Part shown: piece by piece, positions 30,732-40,479 of the stretch
Layout of the letters: each line of letters starts with the position of its first letter
Position numbering within the stretch: position 1 is the stretch's first letter
Assembly (NCBI RefSeq): GCF_050947875.1
Contig: NC_134569.1
Coordinates: 38,353,777-38,417,776 of the forward strand
From: Dermacentor variabilis
Taxonomy: Eukaryota; Arthropoda; Arachnida; Ixodida; Ixodidae
Reading direction: 5' to 3'
Length of the DNA stretch: 64,000 nucleotides
Made by a program: the position numbers and the translations under genes
The notes under the pieces: model-generated
The model's input: only the letters and a program-made list of their open reading frames with translations
Databases searched by the model: none
What the model was told of the DNA's origin: nothing

Positions 30732-33700
30732 ATGGATTTGAAGTCGTTGCGCAAACCGAAATTGTTGGAGCTTGCAAGAGAGTTGGGTCTGGATGTCTCA
30801 GACAAACTAAGAAAACCTGAACTGCTAAAGGCTATTCTTGAGTTAGAGGCTGAGGATGACGAGCTGTCGGAATGCCTTGAGACCATTGAAGAGAGGGAGA
30901 CTGCAAAAAGACAGGAGCGCGAACTTAAAGAACAGAAAGAAAAAGAAGAGCGTGAACGTAAAGAACAGAAAGAGCGAGAGCAACAAGAGCGTGACCGTCA
31001 ACACGCTTTGGAAATGAAGCGTCTTGAGGTAGAGATGGAACGCGCTCGTAATGGAAGTCAGGCACACGGTGCAGGAGAACGCGTATTGTTCAAAATGACT
31101 GACCTGATGCGGCCGTTTAAGCTTGGAGAGGACATTGGTTTGTTCCTGGTTAACTTTGAGCGAACGTGCGAGAAGCAGGGGTTCTCTCGGGAAACGTGGC
31201 CACAGCGCTTGCTCACTTTGTTACCCGGCGAGGCGGCCGACGTAGTCGCTCGATTGGATAGAGAGGAGGCAGAGGATTTCGACAAAGTGAAATCGAGTCT
31301 TCTAAAAAAGTACCGGCTGTCTGCGGAGGCGTTCCGTCGGAAGTTTCGGGAAAATGAGAAAGGCAGAAGTGAGTCATATACAGAGTTTGCGTATAGGCTT
31401 ATGTCGAACATGCAGGAGTGGCTCAAAGAAGAGAAAGCGTTTGGTGACCACGATAAAGTTCTGCAGTGTTTCGGGCTAGAACAGTTTTATAGTCGGTTAC
31501 CTGAGAACGTGCGATACTGGGTCTTGGATAGGCCAGACGTGAGTACGGTGGCTAGAGCCGCTGAGCTAGCCGAGGAGTTTGTGACGCGTCGAGCTCGCGG
31601 AGCTAAGGACGGTCAAAAGGGTGAATTTGGCTCGAAGTTTGAGAGGCCGAAGTTCACACCCATGAGATTAAAGGGGGACACGCGTAGTGCGGATGCGAGT
31701 GAAAGCAGTCCGACCAGACGTAAAGAGACGGCGGCAGCCAAACGCAGAAAGCGGTTCGAGATGAGGCGAGCGGGCGTTTGTTATACGTGCCAGAAGCCGG
31801 GTCACTTTTCGGCGCAGTGTCCGGAAACAACACCAAAAGTTGTTTTTTTTTCAATAGGCAGCACTGACGAGAACATGAAGCTTCTCGAGCCTTACATGCG
31901 AGACCTCCTCGTGAACGGGAAAGAGTGCCGAGTGCTTCGCGATTCCGCAGCAACGATGGATGTAGTTCACCCGTCTTACGTAGAACCCCATATGTTCACG
32001 GGCGAGTGCGCATGGATCAAGCAAGCCGTGGAAGCTCATAGCGTGTGTCTGCCGGTAGCAAAAGTGCTTATTGAAGGACCTTTCGGAGCGCTTGAGACGG
32101 AGGCGGCAGTGTCATCTATGCTGCCCCCCCAGTACCCGTACCTATTTTCAAACAGGTCCGATCACCTCCTGCGCGAGAAGGGGCTTTTGTTTGGTGAAGC
32201 TAGTGTTCTGGCCTTAACCAGATCGAAGGTTCGGGAGCTCGCTGCAAAGGCGGTAGTTGCGGGGCCGACGTTATCAAACAACGAAAAAGGGTCAGAGGCG
32301 CAGCAAGCTGATATTCAGAGCACGCCCGAACTGAATAAAATTGAGTCTGTAGCGTTGAAGGCGCCAGATACTGGAGAGGAAAATCCCGATTCGGGAAAGT
32401 TAGAAGAGCTATCTACTGATTTGCTCATCGCGCCTACGTCAGACGGACTTGATAGGTTGCTAAAAGTCAGCCGGTCGGCTTTGATAGCCGAGCAAAAAAA
32501 GGATGGCAGCCTGGAAAACGTGCGCTGCAATGTCAAAGAAGGTATCGCCAGGAAAACTGCGCGTTTTGTGGAAAGAGGTGGAGTCTTGTACCGGAAGTAT
32601 CTAGACCGAAGAGGAGTGGAGTTCGATCAGCTGATCGTGCCTCAATGCTATCGTCAGGATCTGTTGCGCTTGTCGCATGGGGGTTCGTGGTCCGGACACC
32701 TAGGAGTTAAGAAAACTAAGGACCGTCTCTTGCAAGAGTACTATTGGCCAGGGTGTTTTCGGGACGCAGACCATTTCGTGAGGACATGTGACACTTGTCA
32801 GCGGGTGGGCAAACCAGGGGACAAATCGAGGGCGCCGTTGAAATTGGTACCTATCATTACGGAGCCTTTTAGACGGCTCGTTATTGATACTGTGGGACCT
32901 CTGCCGGTAACAGCCACGGGGTACAGACACATTTTGACTGTGATCTGCCCAGCGACAAAGTTCCCTGAAGCAGTGCCGCTTAAAGAACTCAGCTCAGTTG
33001 AGATAGTTAATGCACTACTGTCCATATTTGCGCGAGTTGGTTTTCCTGCAGAAATTCAATCAGATCAGGGCACAGTGTTTACTAGCGCTTTGACGACAAC
33101 TTTTCTCGAAAGGTGTGGGGTAAAGCTGTTACACAGCTCAGTGTACCACCCACAGTCGAATTCCGTTGAGAAGCTCCACTCCGTCATGAAGCGCGTGTTG
33201 AGAGCGTTGTGTTTTGAACATCGAACTGACTGGGAGCTGTGTCTGCCTGGGGTGATGTTTGCTTTAAGGACCGCGCCGCATGCGGCTACGGGGTTTTCGC
33301 CAGCTGAACTGGTGTACGGTCGCTCGCTTCGATCTCCGCTTCGCATGCTTCGAGAATCATGGGAAGGTAGGGGCGACGACCCAGTCGTGGTGGAGTACGT
33401 GCTTAAGCTCCTCGAACGCTTAAGAAGGGCACAGGAGTTGTCAGGTGAAGCAATGACAAAGGCCCAGCAGAGGGCCAAGGTTTATTATGATCGGACAGCC
33501 AGGGCCCGTCGTTTTGAGGTTGGCGATGAGGTCATGATATTGCGCACATCGCTAAACAACAAACTAGACGTGCAGTGGGAGGGCCCAGCACGAATTGTTC
33601 AGAAACTGTCGGACGTTAACTACGTGGTAAGTCTGCCAGGAAAGCGGAAAGCACAGCAAGTTTACCACTGTAATCTGCTCAAACCTTATAGACAAAGGGA

Positions 33701-35204
33701 AGCAGTGGTGTGCATGATGGTAAACGTTCCTGAAGAGCTTCCGGTCGAGCTTCCAGGACTAGGCTCAGTGACGAACAGGGAAGACACCGGTCAAGTCATT
33801 AGTGACCTTATCAGTAAAGCACCGCTGTCGCCCGAGCAGAAAACCGAACTACACCAGCTATTACATGAGTTTCAAGGTCTGTTCTCTGAGAGGCCTGGTA
33901 GGACTTCTGTACTTACTCATGATATAGAACTTACCTCCACAGAGCCAGTACGATCCAAGGCGTATCGGGTGTCACCCCGCCAGAGCGATATTATGGAGGC
34001 TGAGGTAAAGAAAATGCTACAGCTCGGTGTTATTGAGGCAGGTGAGAGTGATTATACCTCCCCTTTGATTTTAGTTGAGGTACCGGGCAAGGAACCTCGT
34101 CCTTGCGTCGACTACCGCAGGCTTAATTCCATCACTAAGGATCAAATTTATCCGATCCCTAACATCGAGGAGCGCCTTGAGAAAGTTAGTAGCGCTCAGT
34201 TTATTTCCACCCTAGATCTTGTCAGGGGTTATTGGCAGGTTCCACTTACAGAAGAGGCTAGTAGGTATGCGGCGTTCATTTCACCAATGGGAACATTCCG
34301 TCCTAAAGTGTTGAGTTTTGGTTTGAAGAACGCGCCATACTGTTTTTCAAGCCTCATGGATAAAGTGTTGCGGGGACAGCAAGAATTCGCTTTACCGTAT
34401 CTAGACGACGTAGCGATATTCTCCGCATCCTGGTCTGAGCATATGGCACACTTGCGGGCAGTGCTAACCCGCCTGCGCGAAGCGGGCTTGACAGTCAAGG
34501 CTCCTAAGTGCCAGTTAGCACAGGCCGAGGTTGTCTACCTCGGTCACGTGATTGGTCAGGGTCGTCGCCGCCCCTCTGAAATAAAAGTGGCCGCTGTGCG
34601 AGACTTTCCGCAACCGCGCACAAAGACCGATATTCGGTCGTTCTTGGGTGTCGCCGGCTACTATCAGAGGTACATCCCTAGGTACTCTGATATCGCGGCT
34701 CCCCTGACGGATGCTCTAAGAAAAACAGAGCCTCAAACAGTCGTCTGGGACGAGACAAAGGAAAGAGCTTTTAGCGCCCTAAAGAGTGCCCTAACAAGCC
34801 AGCCTGTGCTACGATCGCCAGACTATACAAAAGGGTTCATTGTTCAGTGCGATGCTAGTGAGCGAGGCATGGGCGTTGTACTGTGCCAACGGGAAAATGG
34901 AGAAGTAGAACACCCCGTCCTGTATGCTAGTCGTAAGCTGACCAGTCGTGAGCAGGCGTATAGCGCCACCGAGAAAGAGTGTGCGTGTCTCGTGTGGGCC
35001 GTTCAGAAATTGTCATGCTATCTAGCCGGCTCGAGGTTTATCATTGAGACGGATCACTGCCCTCTCCAATGGCTGCAGACCATCTCTCCCAAAAATGGCC
35101 GCCTCCTGCGCTGGAGCCTCGCTTTACAACAATATTCCTTTGAGGTGCGTTACAAAAAGGGGAGTCTCAACGGTAACGCCGATGGCTTAAGTCGAAGCCC
35201 CTAA
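30732..35204 (+). CDS. C1 Gag-Pol polyprotein, order gag-PR-IN-RT-RNase H
   Basis: A 1490-aa ORF starting at an ATG in good context (gccATGg). Residues 1-45 form a SAP-like helical segment; 50-120 a charged coiled coil rich in E, K, Q and R; 124-283 a capsid whose second half ('GLEQFYSRLPENVRYWVL', 'AAELAEEFV') resembles the SCAN domain. A CCHC knuckle lies at 350-363 (CYTCQKPGHFSAQC). A retropepsin-like DSA triplet is at 404-406 in place of DTG. Integrase follows: zinc ligands H649, H656, C686, C689; catalytic D719, D778, E813; then a GPY/F-type end ('WEGPARIVQKL'). RT comes after, with 'SFGLKNAPYCFSSLMD' and YLDD at 1223-1226, then RNase H with D1374 and D1441. Integrase before RT marks Gmr1-like elements. 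There is no stop or frameshift and no separate env. Confidence 0.93.
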   Translation: MDLKSLRKPKLLELARELGLDVSDKLRKPELLKAILELEAEDDELSECLETIEERETAKRQERELKEQKEKEERERKEQKEREQQERDRQHALEMKRLEVEMERARNGSQAHGAGERVLFKMTDLMRPFKLGEDIGLFLVNFERTCEKQGFSRETWPQRLLTLLPGEAADVVARLDREEAEDFDKVKSSLLKKYRLSAEAFRRKFRENEKGRSESYTEFAYRLMSNMQEWLKEEKAFGDHDKVLQCFGLEQFYSRLPENVRYWVLDRPDVSTVARAAELAEEFVTRRARGAKDGQKGEFGSKFERPKFTPMRLKGDTRSADASESSPTRRKETAAAKRRKRFEMRRAGVCYTCQKPGHFSAQCPETTPKVVFFSIGSTDENMKLLEPYMRDLLVNGKECRVLRDSAATMDVVHPSYVEPHMFTGECAWIKQAVEAHSVCLPVAKVLIEGPFGALETEAAVSSMLPPQYPYLFSNRSDHLLREKGLLFGEASVLALTRSKVRELAAKAVVAGPTLSNNEKGSEAQQADIQSTPELNKIESVALKAPDTGEENPDSGKLEELSTDLLIAPTSDGLDRLLKVSRSALIAEQKKDGSLENVRCNVKEGIARKTARFVERGGVLYRKYLDRRGVEFDQLIVPQCYRQDLLRLSHGGSWSGHLGVKKTKDRLLQEYYWPGCFRDADHFVRTCDTCQRVGKPGDKSRAPLKLVPIITEPFRRLVIDTVGPLPVTATGYRHILTVICPATKFPEAVPLKELSSVEIVNALLSIFARVGFPAEIQSDQGTVFTSALTTTFLERCGVKLLHSSVYHPQSNSVEKLHSVMKRVLRALCFEHRTDWELCLPGVMFALRTAPHAATGFSPAELVYGRSLRSPLRMLRESWEGRGDDPVVVEYVLKLLERLRRAQELSGEAMTKAQQRAKVYYDRTARARRFEVGDEVMILRTSLNNKLDVQWEGPARIVQKLSDVNYVVSLPGKRKAQQVYHCNLLKPYRQREAVVCMMVNVPEELPVELPGLGSVTNREDTGQVISDLISKAPLSPEQKTELHQLLHEFQGLFSERPGRTSVLTHDIELTSTEPVRSKAYRVSPRQSDIMEAEVKKMLQLGVIEAGESDYTSPLILVEVPGKEPRPCVDYRRLNSITKDQIYPIPNIEERLEKVSSAQFISTLDLVRGYWQVPLTEEASRYAAFISPMGTFRPKVLSFGLKNAPYCFSSLMDKVLRGQQEFALPYLDDVAIFSASWSEHMAHLRAVLTRLREAGLTVKAPKCQLAQAEVVYLGHVIGQGRRRPSEIKVAAVRDFPQPRTKTDIRSFLGVAGYYQRYIPRYSDIAAPLTDALRKTEPQTVVWDETKERAFSALKSALTSQPVLRSPDYTKGFIVQCDASERGMGVVLCQRENGEVEHPVLYASRKLTSREQAYSATEKECACLVWAVQKLSCYLAGSRFIIETDHCPLQWLQTISPKNGRLLRWSLALQQYSFEVRYKKGSLNGNADGLSRSP

Positions 35205-35382
35205 CGTAGGAATCAGCCTCAAAATTGTTGGTTACTGATGTTTTTCTTCCTGAGGCAGGATTTTTTTTAACATATTGCTTTTGTTTAGTGTTTCAAAGTG
35301 ATGATATGCTTTCTAGTGCAATTTTCCAATTTGTGGACACGTTCTGAGTGATGCTAGACTACTGTAAGGAACTAGGCAGTGG

Positions 35383-35390
35383 TATAAAAA
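35383..35390 (+). promoter_or_regulatory. Second TATA-like box, downstream of pol in C1
   Basis: 'cagtggtataaaaaggggaa' lies about 180 bases after the pol stop and 300 bases before the 3' LTR, outside the LTR. It is conserved in C2 at 56817-56824. Its role is unknown; it could drive a short transcript reading into the 3' LTR. Confidence 0.4.
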
Positions 35391-35689
35391 GGGGAAAGAG
35401 CCTGGCAGGGCTTAGTGAGGGTTGTGCCGTGCTTGCTGACTGAGCGGTTGAGTTTCAGCGTAGTTCTAACGCTTACCGGGAACGAGAACAAAAATGTGAA
35501 CTCTCCCGAAGTCACTTTGCAGTGTCCCGTGCGAACCTGAACAAGAGAACGAGGCCTTCTCTGTGCGCTGCGCTCAAGAAACGTCGAGGGACGCCCGACT
35601 TCGATTATGAGCATCATCGAGCGACATCCCTCCGGACAGCGGATGCAGTCCCCTGTCCATCGGGATCTCCTTCCCCCGGCGGGGCGGTC

Positions 35690-36447
35690 TGTTGCGTTTC
35701 GCCTGCGACACGTGGTTTTGCCGGCGCGACTGCTGCGGGGCGGGAGACATTTTGGCCCGATCGTCGTCGCCGCAACACTCATCGCCAGGTGTTTCCAGGC
35801 GCGACTGCGGCGATGCGACCGCCTAGGGATCATCCTCGCATTCCAGTCATTGTGCCCGAAACAGGCGATGCCAAAGCAGGGATCTCATTCCAGTCATTGT
35901 GCCCGAAACAGGCGATGCCAAAGCAGGGATCTCATTCCAGTCATTGTGCCCGAAACAGGCGATGCCAAAGCAGGGACCATCCTCTCATTACAGTCATTGT
36001 GCCCGACCGGCAGCGCTACAACAGGGTGCTACGAGATCGTGCTCGTCATGGTGCTACGGCATCGCTACGACAGTGTGCGTCACCATTAGCCCATTGTACA
36101 TTCACGTGCTCGTCTTTTGAGGGGTTCCTTCTTGCCCTCAACTGCGAGAGTATAAAAACAGCTGCCCCCGGACGCCAAAAGGAGGGCTCCGATTTCTTCT
36201 GTTGAGTGAAGTGCTCTCCCGTCTCTCTACTACGGTCAAACCTGACCGCCAACTCTTTGCGATGTTAAAATAAACAAGTTGTTTCGTTGTTACCAGTCGA
36301 CTCATGCTTTGCCGGGACCTTCGGATGCTTCCAGTTGTACCCCAGGCCGCCAGGCCAACGCTACCCTTGGGGCTTGCGACCCAGGTACAACCACGGGCGT
36401 CAGCGCCGAGTTCCCAACAGATCGTACCAGCGGTCCGATCCCAAACA
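35690..36447 (+). repeat. 3' LTR of C1
   Basis: It has the same length as the 5' LTR and one visible difference. A purine-rich tract, 'ggcggggcgg', with a two-base tail lies directly upstream at 35678-35689 and is the likely plus-strand primer. Target duplication ATGG follows at 36448. Confidence 0.92.
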
Positions 36448-37686
36448 ATGGTGTCTCCACGACAGAGAGAAATTATGGAGGCAGAGATACAGCGCATGCT
36501 AGAGTTGGGAGTTATTCAGCCCGCTGAGAGTGACTATACGTAGCCGCTAATACTTGTAAAAACTCCTAATAAGGACCCTCGTCCATGTATTGATTACAGG
36601 AATTAGGTTAAATTCCATCACTAGGGATCAGCTGTACCCGATACCCCACATTGAGGAACGAAGTGAAAGAGTTAGCGCTGCTAAATACATTTCAACTATT
36701 GATCTCGTGCGGGGATACTGGCAAGTTCCCCTTTCAGAAAGTGCCAGCCGCTATGCCGCATTTATCTCACCTGTAGGCACTTTTCGCACTCTGGCCCTCA
36801 GCTTCGTGCTGAAGAACGCGCCGCTTAGCTTCTTTGAGTTAATTGATATTGTCCTAAAAGGCTTGCAAGAGTTCGCCTTGCCATATCTTGACAATGCAGA
36901 ATTTTTTTCCGACAGCTGGGAACAGCCCATATCACACCTCAAACAGGTGTTCTCACGGTTGAGGGAAGCAGGTTTACCGATGAAGGCGGAAAAGTGTAGG
37001 TTTGGCTGCTCGTAGGTTACTTATCTGAGCCATGTTGTCGGCCAAGCCACGAGACGCCCGGCCGAGCGGAAAATAGCTACGATTGGAGATATTTTTCAGC
37101 CCTGCACGAAAACAGGCATTCGTTCATTTTTGGGACTTGTAGGTTACTATCAGCGGTACATTCCGAATTACTTGCAAATAGCAAGTCCTTTAACGGACGC
37201 CCTCCGAAAAGGATCACCGAATAGCGTGCACTGGGATGAGGAACAAGAAAACGCTTTCCAAAGTTTAAAAACGCTATTGGTTTCTTGTCCCGTGCTTCGC
37301 GCGCCAGTCTACACAAAGAAATTCATAGTTCAGATTGACGCAAGCGACCGGGGTATGGGTGTAGCACTTAGGTCGGCGACGATAAGGAGGTACATCCTAT
37401 CCTCTGTGCCAGCCGTAAACTAGCTGTAAGAGAAGAGGCCTACAGTGCTTCAGAGAAGGAATGTGCCTGTTCGGTTTGGGTAGCCCAGAAGTTGTCGTGT
37501 TACTTGTACGGAGCGAGGTTCATCTTCGAGACCAACCACTTTCCTCTGACGTGGCTCAATCAAATGTCACACGAAAATGGCCACTTGCTCCGATGGAGCC
37601 TCACTCTCCAAGGGTGCAACTGCTTCGTTGGATATAAGAAGGGAAAGTTCCATAGTAATGCGGATGGTTTGAGCAGGCTAATTTGA
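36448..37686 (+). pseudogene. Element B RT and RNase H, right of the C1 insertion
   Basis: RT continues with 'VSPRQREIMEAEIQRMLELG', a stop at 36541, then 'LVRGYWQVPLSESASRYAAF' and 'LKNAPLSFFELIDIVL'. The catalytic box has decayed from YLDD to YLDN ('LPYLDNAEFFS'). RNase H shows 'GYYQRYIPNY' at its connection, 'VQIDASDRGMGVAL', and 'ETNHFPLTWL' where the expected aspartate is asparagine. It ends 'GNADGLSRLI' with a stop at 37684. The close match to C1 in order and motifs makes B a related, older Gmr1-like element. Its gag and integrase are not present in the window. Confidence 0.8.
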
Positions 37687-38870
37687 ATTCTGCGTTTAGG
37701 GATCCTGCCTAAATTCTGGGGTTGTTATTGGTAATATTGTTAGGCCAAGAAGATCCCCTCTGATTTATCAGGACTCCCTCTATGATTGCTCAATTTTTCA
37801 GCACGAAATTCCTTCAAAAATTGGCGTAGCGAAGCGCAGAACTTTTGTTTCTGGACTTGTGTTTTCTTTGAAGCATAGCGGGTCTAAAGTGAGATCAAAC
37901 ATATGTCATCTCGGCGCATAGCAGTGTTGTGGGGTTCGCTTTGCAGTTGCTTGTCCTTGTTGGATGTTTTGGGGCGGTTTCGTCATTTCACAGCTGGTCG
38001 CTGCAAGCCAAGGCACCCCCCCTCCCTCCTTTTGACCAACCATTCCCATCCTGCCCAGCGGTTATCAACACTTGCCAGGCGAGATTTTCCGAACCATGGA
38101 GGAGCTGTTACGTTTGACCGGCGAGGGCTTTGGGAAACGACCGTCAGAATGGCACCGGCAGGTCTGCTGCGACTACTCACTTTCTGAAAACAACAATGCA
38201 CCGAGCCAACAACCCATCGGTGCCACCATGTCTGCTGCGCTGACTCGCTTTGTAAGAACCGCAATGCGCCGCTTCCCCTGCCATAAGGCGCCGAGATGTC
38301 TAGACGCAGTCGACGGACCAAGTATTGTTTGTGGAGTCGCCGCTGCTTTCACGGTTCGATTGGAGCTGGGGAATACCTGGAAGCATTTGTTTTGCGGCGC
38401 CGTCGGCCCTTAGAAGTCGTCAGTCAGTGGACAGACGCGGCGACCACTCTCTGCAGGGTCAACTCTGCGATCAAAAGGCGCCTGCTCGGGGCAGGCCCGT
38501 GTCTGCGAAAACCCTCTCACCTTGGTGTGGTCAGGGAAACCTGTACGGTAGTGAGTGTGAAAACCCTCCCCCTCAAAGGTGGGTCGGCTACGGTGAATTT
38601 GGACGCTCCGAACTGGTCGGAGATTGACCTACCGTTTTCCCTCACCTAGGGATCTAGGGAGGACAGAGTGGTTATAAGCAGCCTTCATCGCCTCTTCAGT
38701 GTGCATTCCTATTTCAGTCATGCTAGACTGATGAACTGTAACGTTCTCATGTAGATACTGTAAATAAATTTCAGATTCCTCGTTCGCGACGAGAACAAGT
38801 ATCTCCATTCAAAAACGTCCTCAGCGTGGATAAGTTGGACGACGGCATGGGCCAGCTACCGTCTATTTAA
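37687..38870 (+). other. Element B 3' region with LTR-like end
   Basis: No conserved coding domain is visible. The last ~400 bases look like an LTR: 'tggttataagcagcc' near 38668 as a weak TATA, AATAAA at 38763-38768, and an end shortly before 38835, where integrase-related sequence of element A begins. A frame starting at a GTG at 37929 has a hydrophobic leader ('LQLLVLVGCFGAVSS') but ends after 62 codons. With B's 5' LTR absent, the boundaries are inference. Confidence 0.4.
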
Positions 38871-38879
38871 TGCCCGACC

Positions 38880-39972
38880 CCAAACATTACAGTAGCTTCG
38901 GCACTGCTACCACTGGTGGGGGATGTACAACTTCGTTCGGGACTTCGTCCGCTCTTGCCGGGAATGTCAGCAACGCAAATCTACGCCGCACCTCCCAGCC
39001 GGTGAACTCCAACCCCTGTCATGCCCATCTTAACCTTCTGATTGTGTCGGTGTCGTTCTATATGGTCCACTTCCTTTGGCTACGTCCGGCAACCGGTGGA
39101 TTATAGTTGCCATCGACCACTTAACACACTATGCAGAGAAGCTGCCCTCCCAGCTGCTGCAGCGCAGGAAGTCGCCACCTTTATACGTCACCGTTTTGTG
39201 CTTCGTCATGGAAGCCGTCGTGCACTCCTCAGCGACCGAGGCCGCACCTTCCTGTCTGAAATCGTTGAAAAATTGCTTGCTGAAGGCGCTTTGTTCATCG
39301 CACATGCTCCCTGCCTATCACCCGCAAACCAATGGTGCCACGGAATGCTTTAACCGCAGCATTGGTGACATGCTCTCTATGTACATCGCATCAAACAACT
39401 GCAAATGGGACCTAGTTTTTCCATTCGTCACTTACGCCTACAATGCCGCAACGCAAGCCACTACCGGTTTCTCCCCCTTCTATTTCCTTTGGGGCCGTGA
39501 TCATTCTCATACAATCGATACCATTTTGCTCTACCATCCAGACCCATCAGAATGCCTGCCAATCTCGAACGCGGCAAGACAAGCTGAAATATGTCGTCAG
39601 TTGGCCGACCGCTTCACTTCGGACAATCAAAATCGTCAAAAATCAAAACTCGATGTTCGCAACTCGATGCGAACATTTCTACCGGGAACCCTCGTTTTGT
39701 TGTCCGTACCGACCCACACACCAGGACTCGCTTCAAAACTTCTTCCTACATACGATGGATCGTACCTCGTTCTGCAGCGAAGTTCTCCCGTCAACTACCT
39801 CATAGAGCCACTCACACCGCCGTCTGGCATGTGTCGTCGTAACCGCGAAGTCGCCCACGTCCACCGGCTCAATCCCTATCCTGATTCTGCAGCCTCATCT
39901 TCAGACTCAGTCGCCAGAATGGCCCCCTTTTCCGATGGGGCCATTGTAATGACGAAGAACGCCTGGACGTAG
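38880..39972 (+). pseudogene. Element A integrase and pol C-terminus (broken)
   Basis: The zinc region reads 'YNFVRDFVRSCRECQQRKST' in a frame preceding 39040. The catalytic start is 'GPLPLATSGNRWIIVAIDHL', then a frame change to 'LLSDRGRTFLSEIVEKLL' (second aspartate). From 39300 the frame is open again: 'YHPQTNGATECFNRSIGDML' (catalytic glutamate), 'TTGFSPFYFLWGRD', the C-terminal 'YDGSYLVLQRSSPVNYLI' and 'AHVHRLNPYPD'. This enzyme would insert element cDNA into the host genome. It has several frame breaks and no RT attached, and it ends within bases of the 3' LTR. Confidence 0.78.
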
Positions 39973-40083
39973 TCAGTAGGATTGCCAACTGCATCGCGTG
40001 CCGCAAATGCTCGAGCTTAGAGACTGTGTTCGGTGAAGCGCTCTACCCGTCACCGGCCTGTGGTGTAATAAAGCTCCTTTACA
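39945..40083 (+). repeat. 3' LTR of element A
   Basis: Aligned with 28509-28647 from TGTAATGA to TTTACA. Shared blocks include 'acgcctggacgta', 'aggattgccaac' and 'ggtgaagcgct'. AATAAA is replaced by 'aataaag' at a matching position. Confidence 0.75.
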
Positions 40084-40222
40084 ACAATAATAAAACACGC
40101 ATATATTTGCGTTCTAGTTATTTTTGTGCTTCAATGTATAGGATGGTCTTTGGTTTAAAAGTTAAGTGGAATAACAGCAAACATTTTTACCGCAAGTCTA
40201 ACGGCGTATATCTCAAAACTGT

Positions 40223-40318
40223 TGTCATTTTTAGAATCCATTCCAAGTAGATACGCCTTGCAAACATAATGACTACAATTCGTAAAGTGAGATATGTGGC
40301 ATAATCAGTGAAAACTTA
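40223..40318 (+). repeat. Right arm of the inverted pair flanking element A
   Basis: Reverse-complement partner of 28367-28470, with 'ccaagtagatacg', 'gactacaattcg' and 'gatatgtggcata'. It starts about 140 bases after element A. Confidence 0.75.
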
Positions 40319-40479
40319 ACAAGAGCAATTTTGTGAATGAATAAGCTAAGCGCTTTAACTTATTGACGAAGTAATGCCCGCCTCTTCAAACAATCTAGTT
40401 CAAGGATTTTATTTGTACTATTTGCTGCAAGCACTTTTTGAAAGCTCTGTGCAATCTAAAAGAGAGAGAGAGGGCAGGC

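Larger units (their letters stand above)
29621..36447 (+). mobile_element. Element C1: intact Gmr1-like LTR retrotransposon
   Basis: The 6827-bp element has 758-bp LTRs (29621-30378 and 35690-36447), a ~350-base leader, one 1490-codon ORF, and a ~485-base 3' untranslated region ending in a purine-rich tract. The LTRs differ by one base that I can find (g at about 29666, t at the matching site near 35733). All parts needed for retrotransposition are present, so C1 may be autonomous and is certainly recent. It sits inside the RT gene of element B. Confidence 0.92.
28509..40083 (+). mobile_element. Element A: old gypsy retrotransposon hosting nested insertions
   Basis: It is bounded by two 139-bp direct LTRs of about 80% identity. 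Between them lie a broken gag (28719-29440) and a broken integrase with pol C-terminus (about 38880-39972). Its own RT and RNase H are missing. The middle is occupied by the 3' part of element B, itself interrupted by intact element C1. The LTR divergence makes A the oldest layer. Target duplication is uncertain; 'aataa' occurs just outside both ends if the 3' LTR is extended by two bases. Confidence 0.75.

Noticed and set aside
33065..33478. 137-codon antisense frame in the integrase/RT region of C1 (and its twin in C2)
   Set aside because: It is a shadow of the polyprotein on the opposite strand with no domain of its own.
35205..35690. Possible env gene between pol and the 3' LTR of C1 and C2
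   Set aside because: There are fewer than 490 bases and no open frame with a leader or membrane segment, so these are retrotransposons without env.
37929..38117. Possible secreted or env-like ORF in the 3' region of element B
   Set aside because: It needs a GTG start, ends after 62 codons and has only a hydrophobic leader; no envelope motif is visible and C1/C2 have no counterpart.
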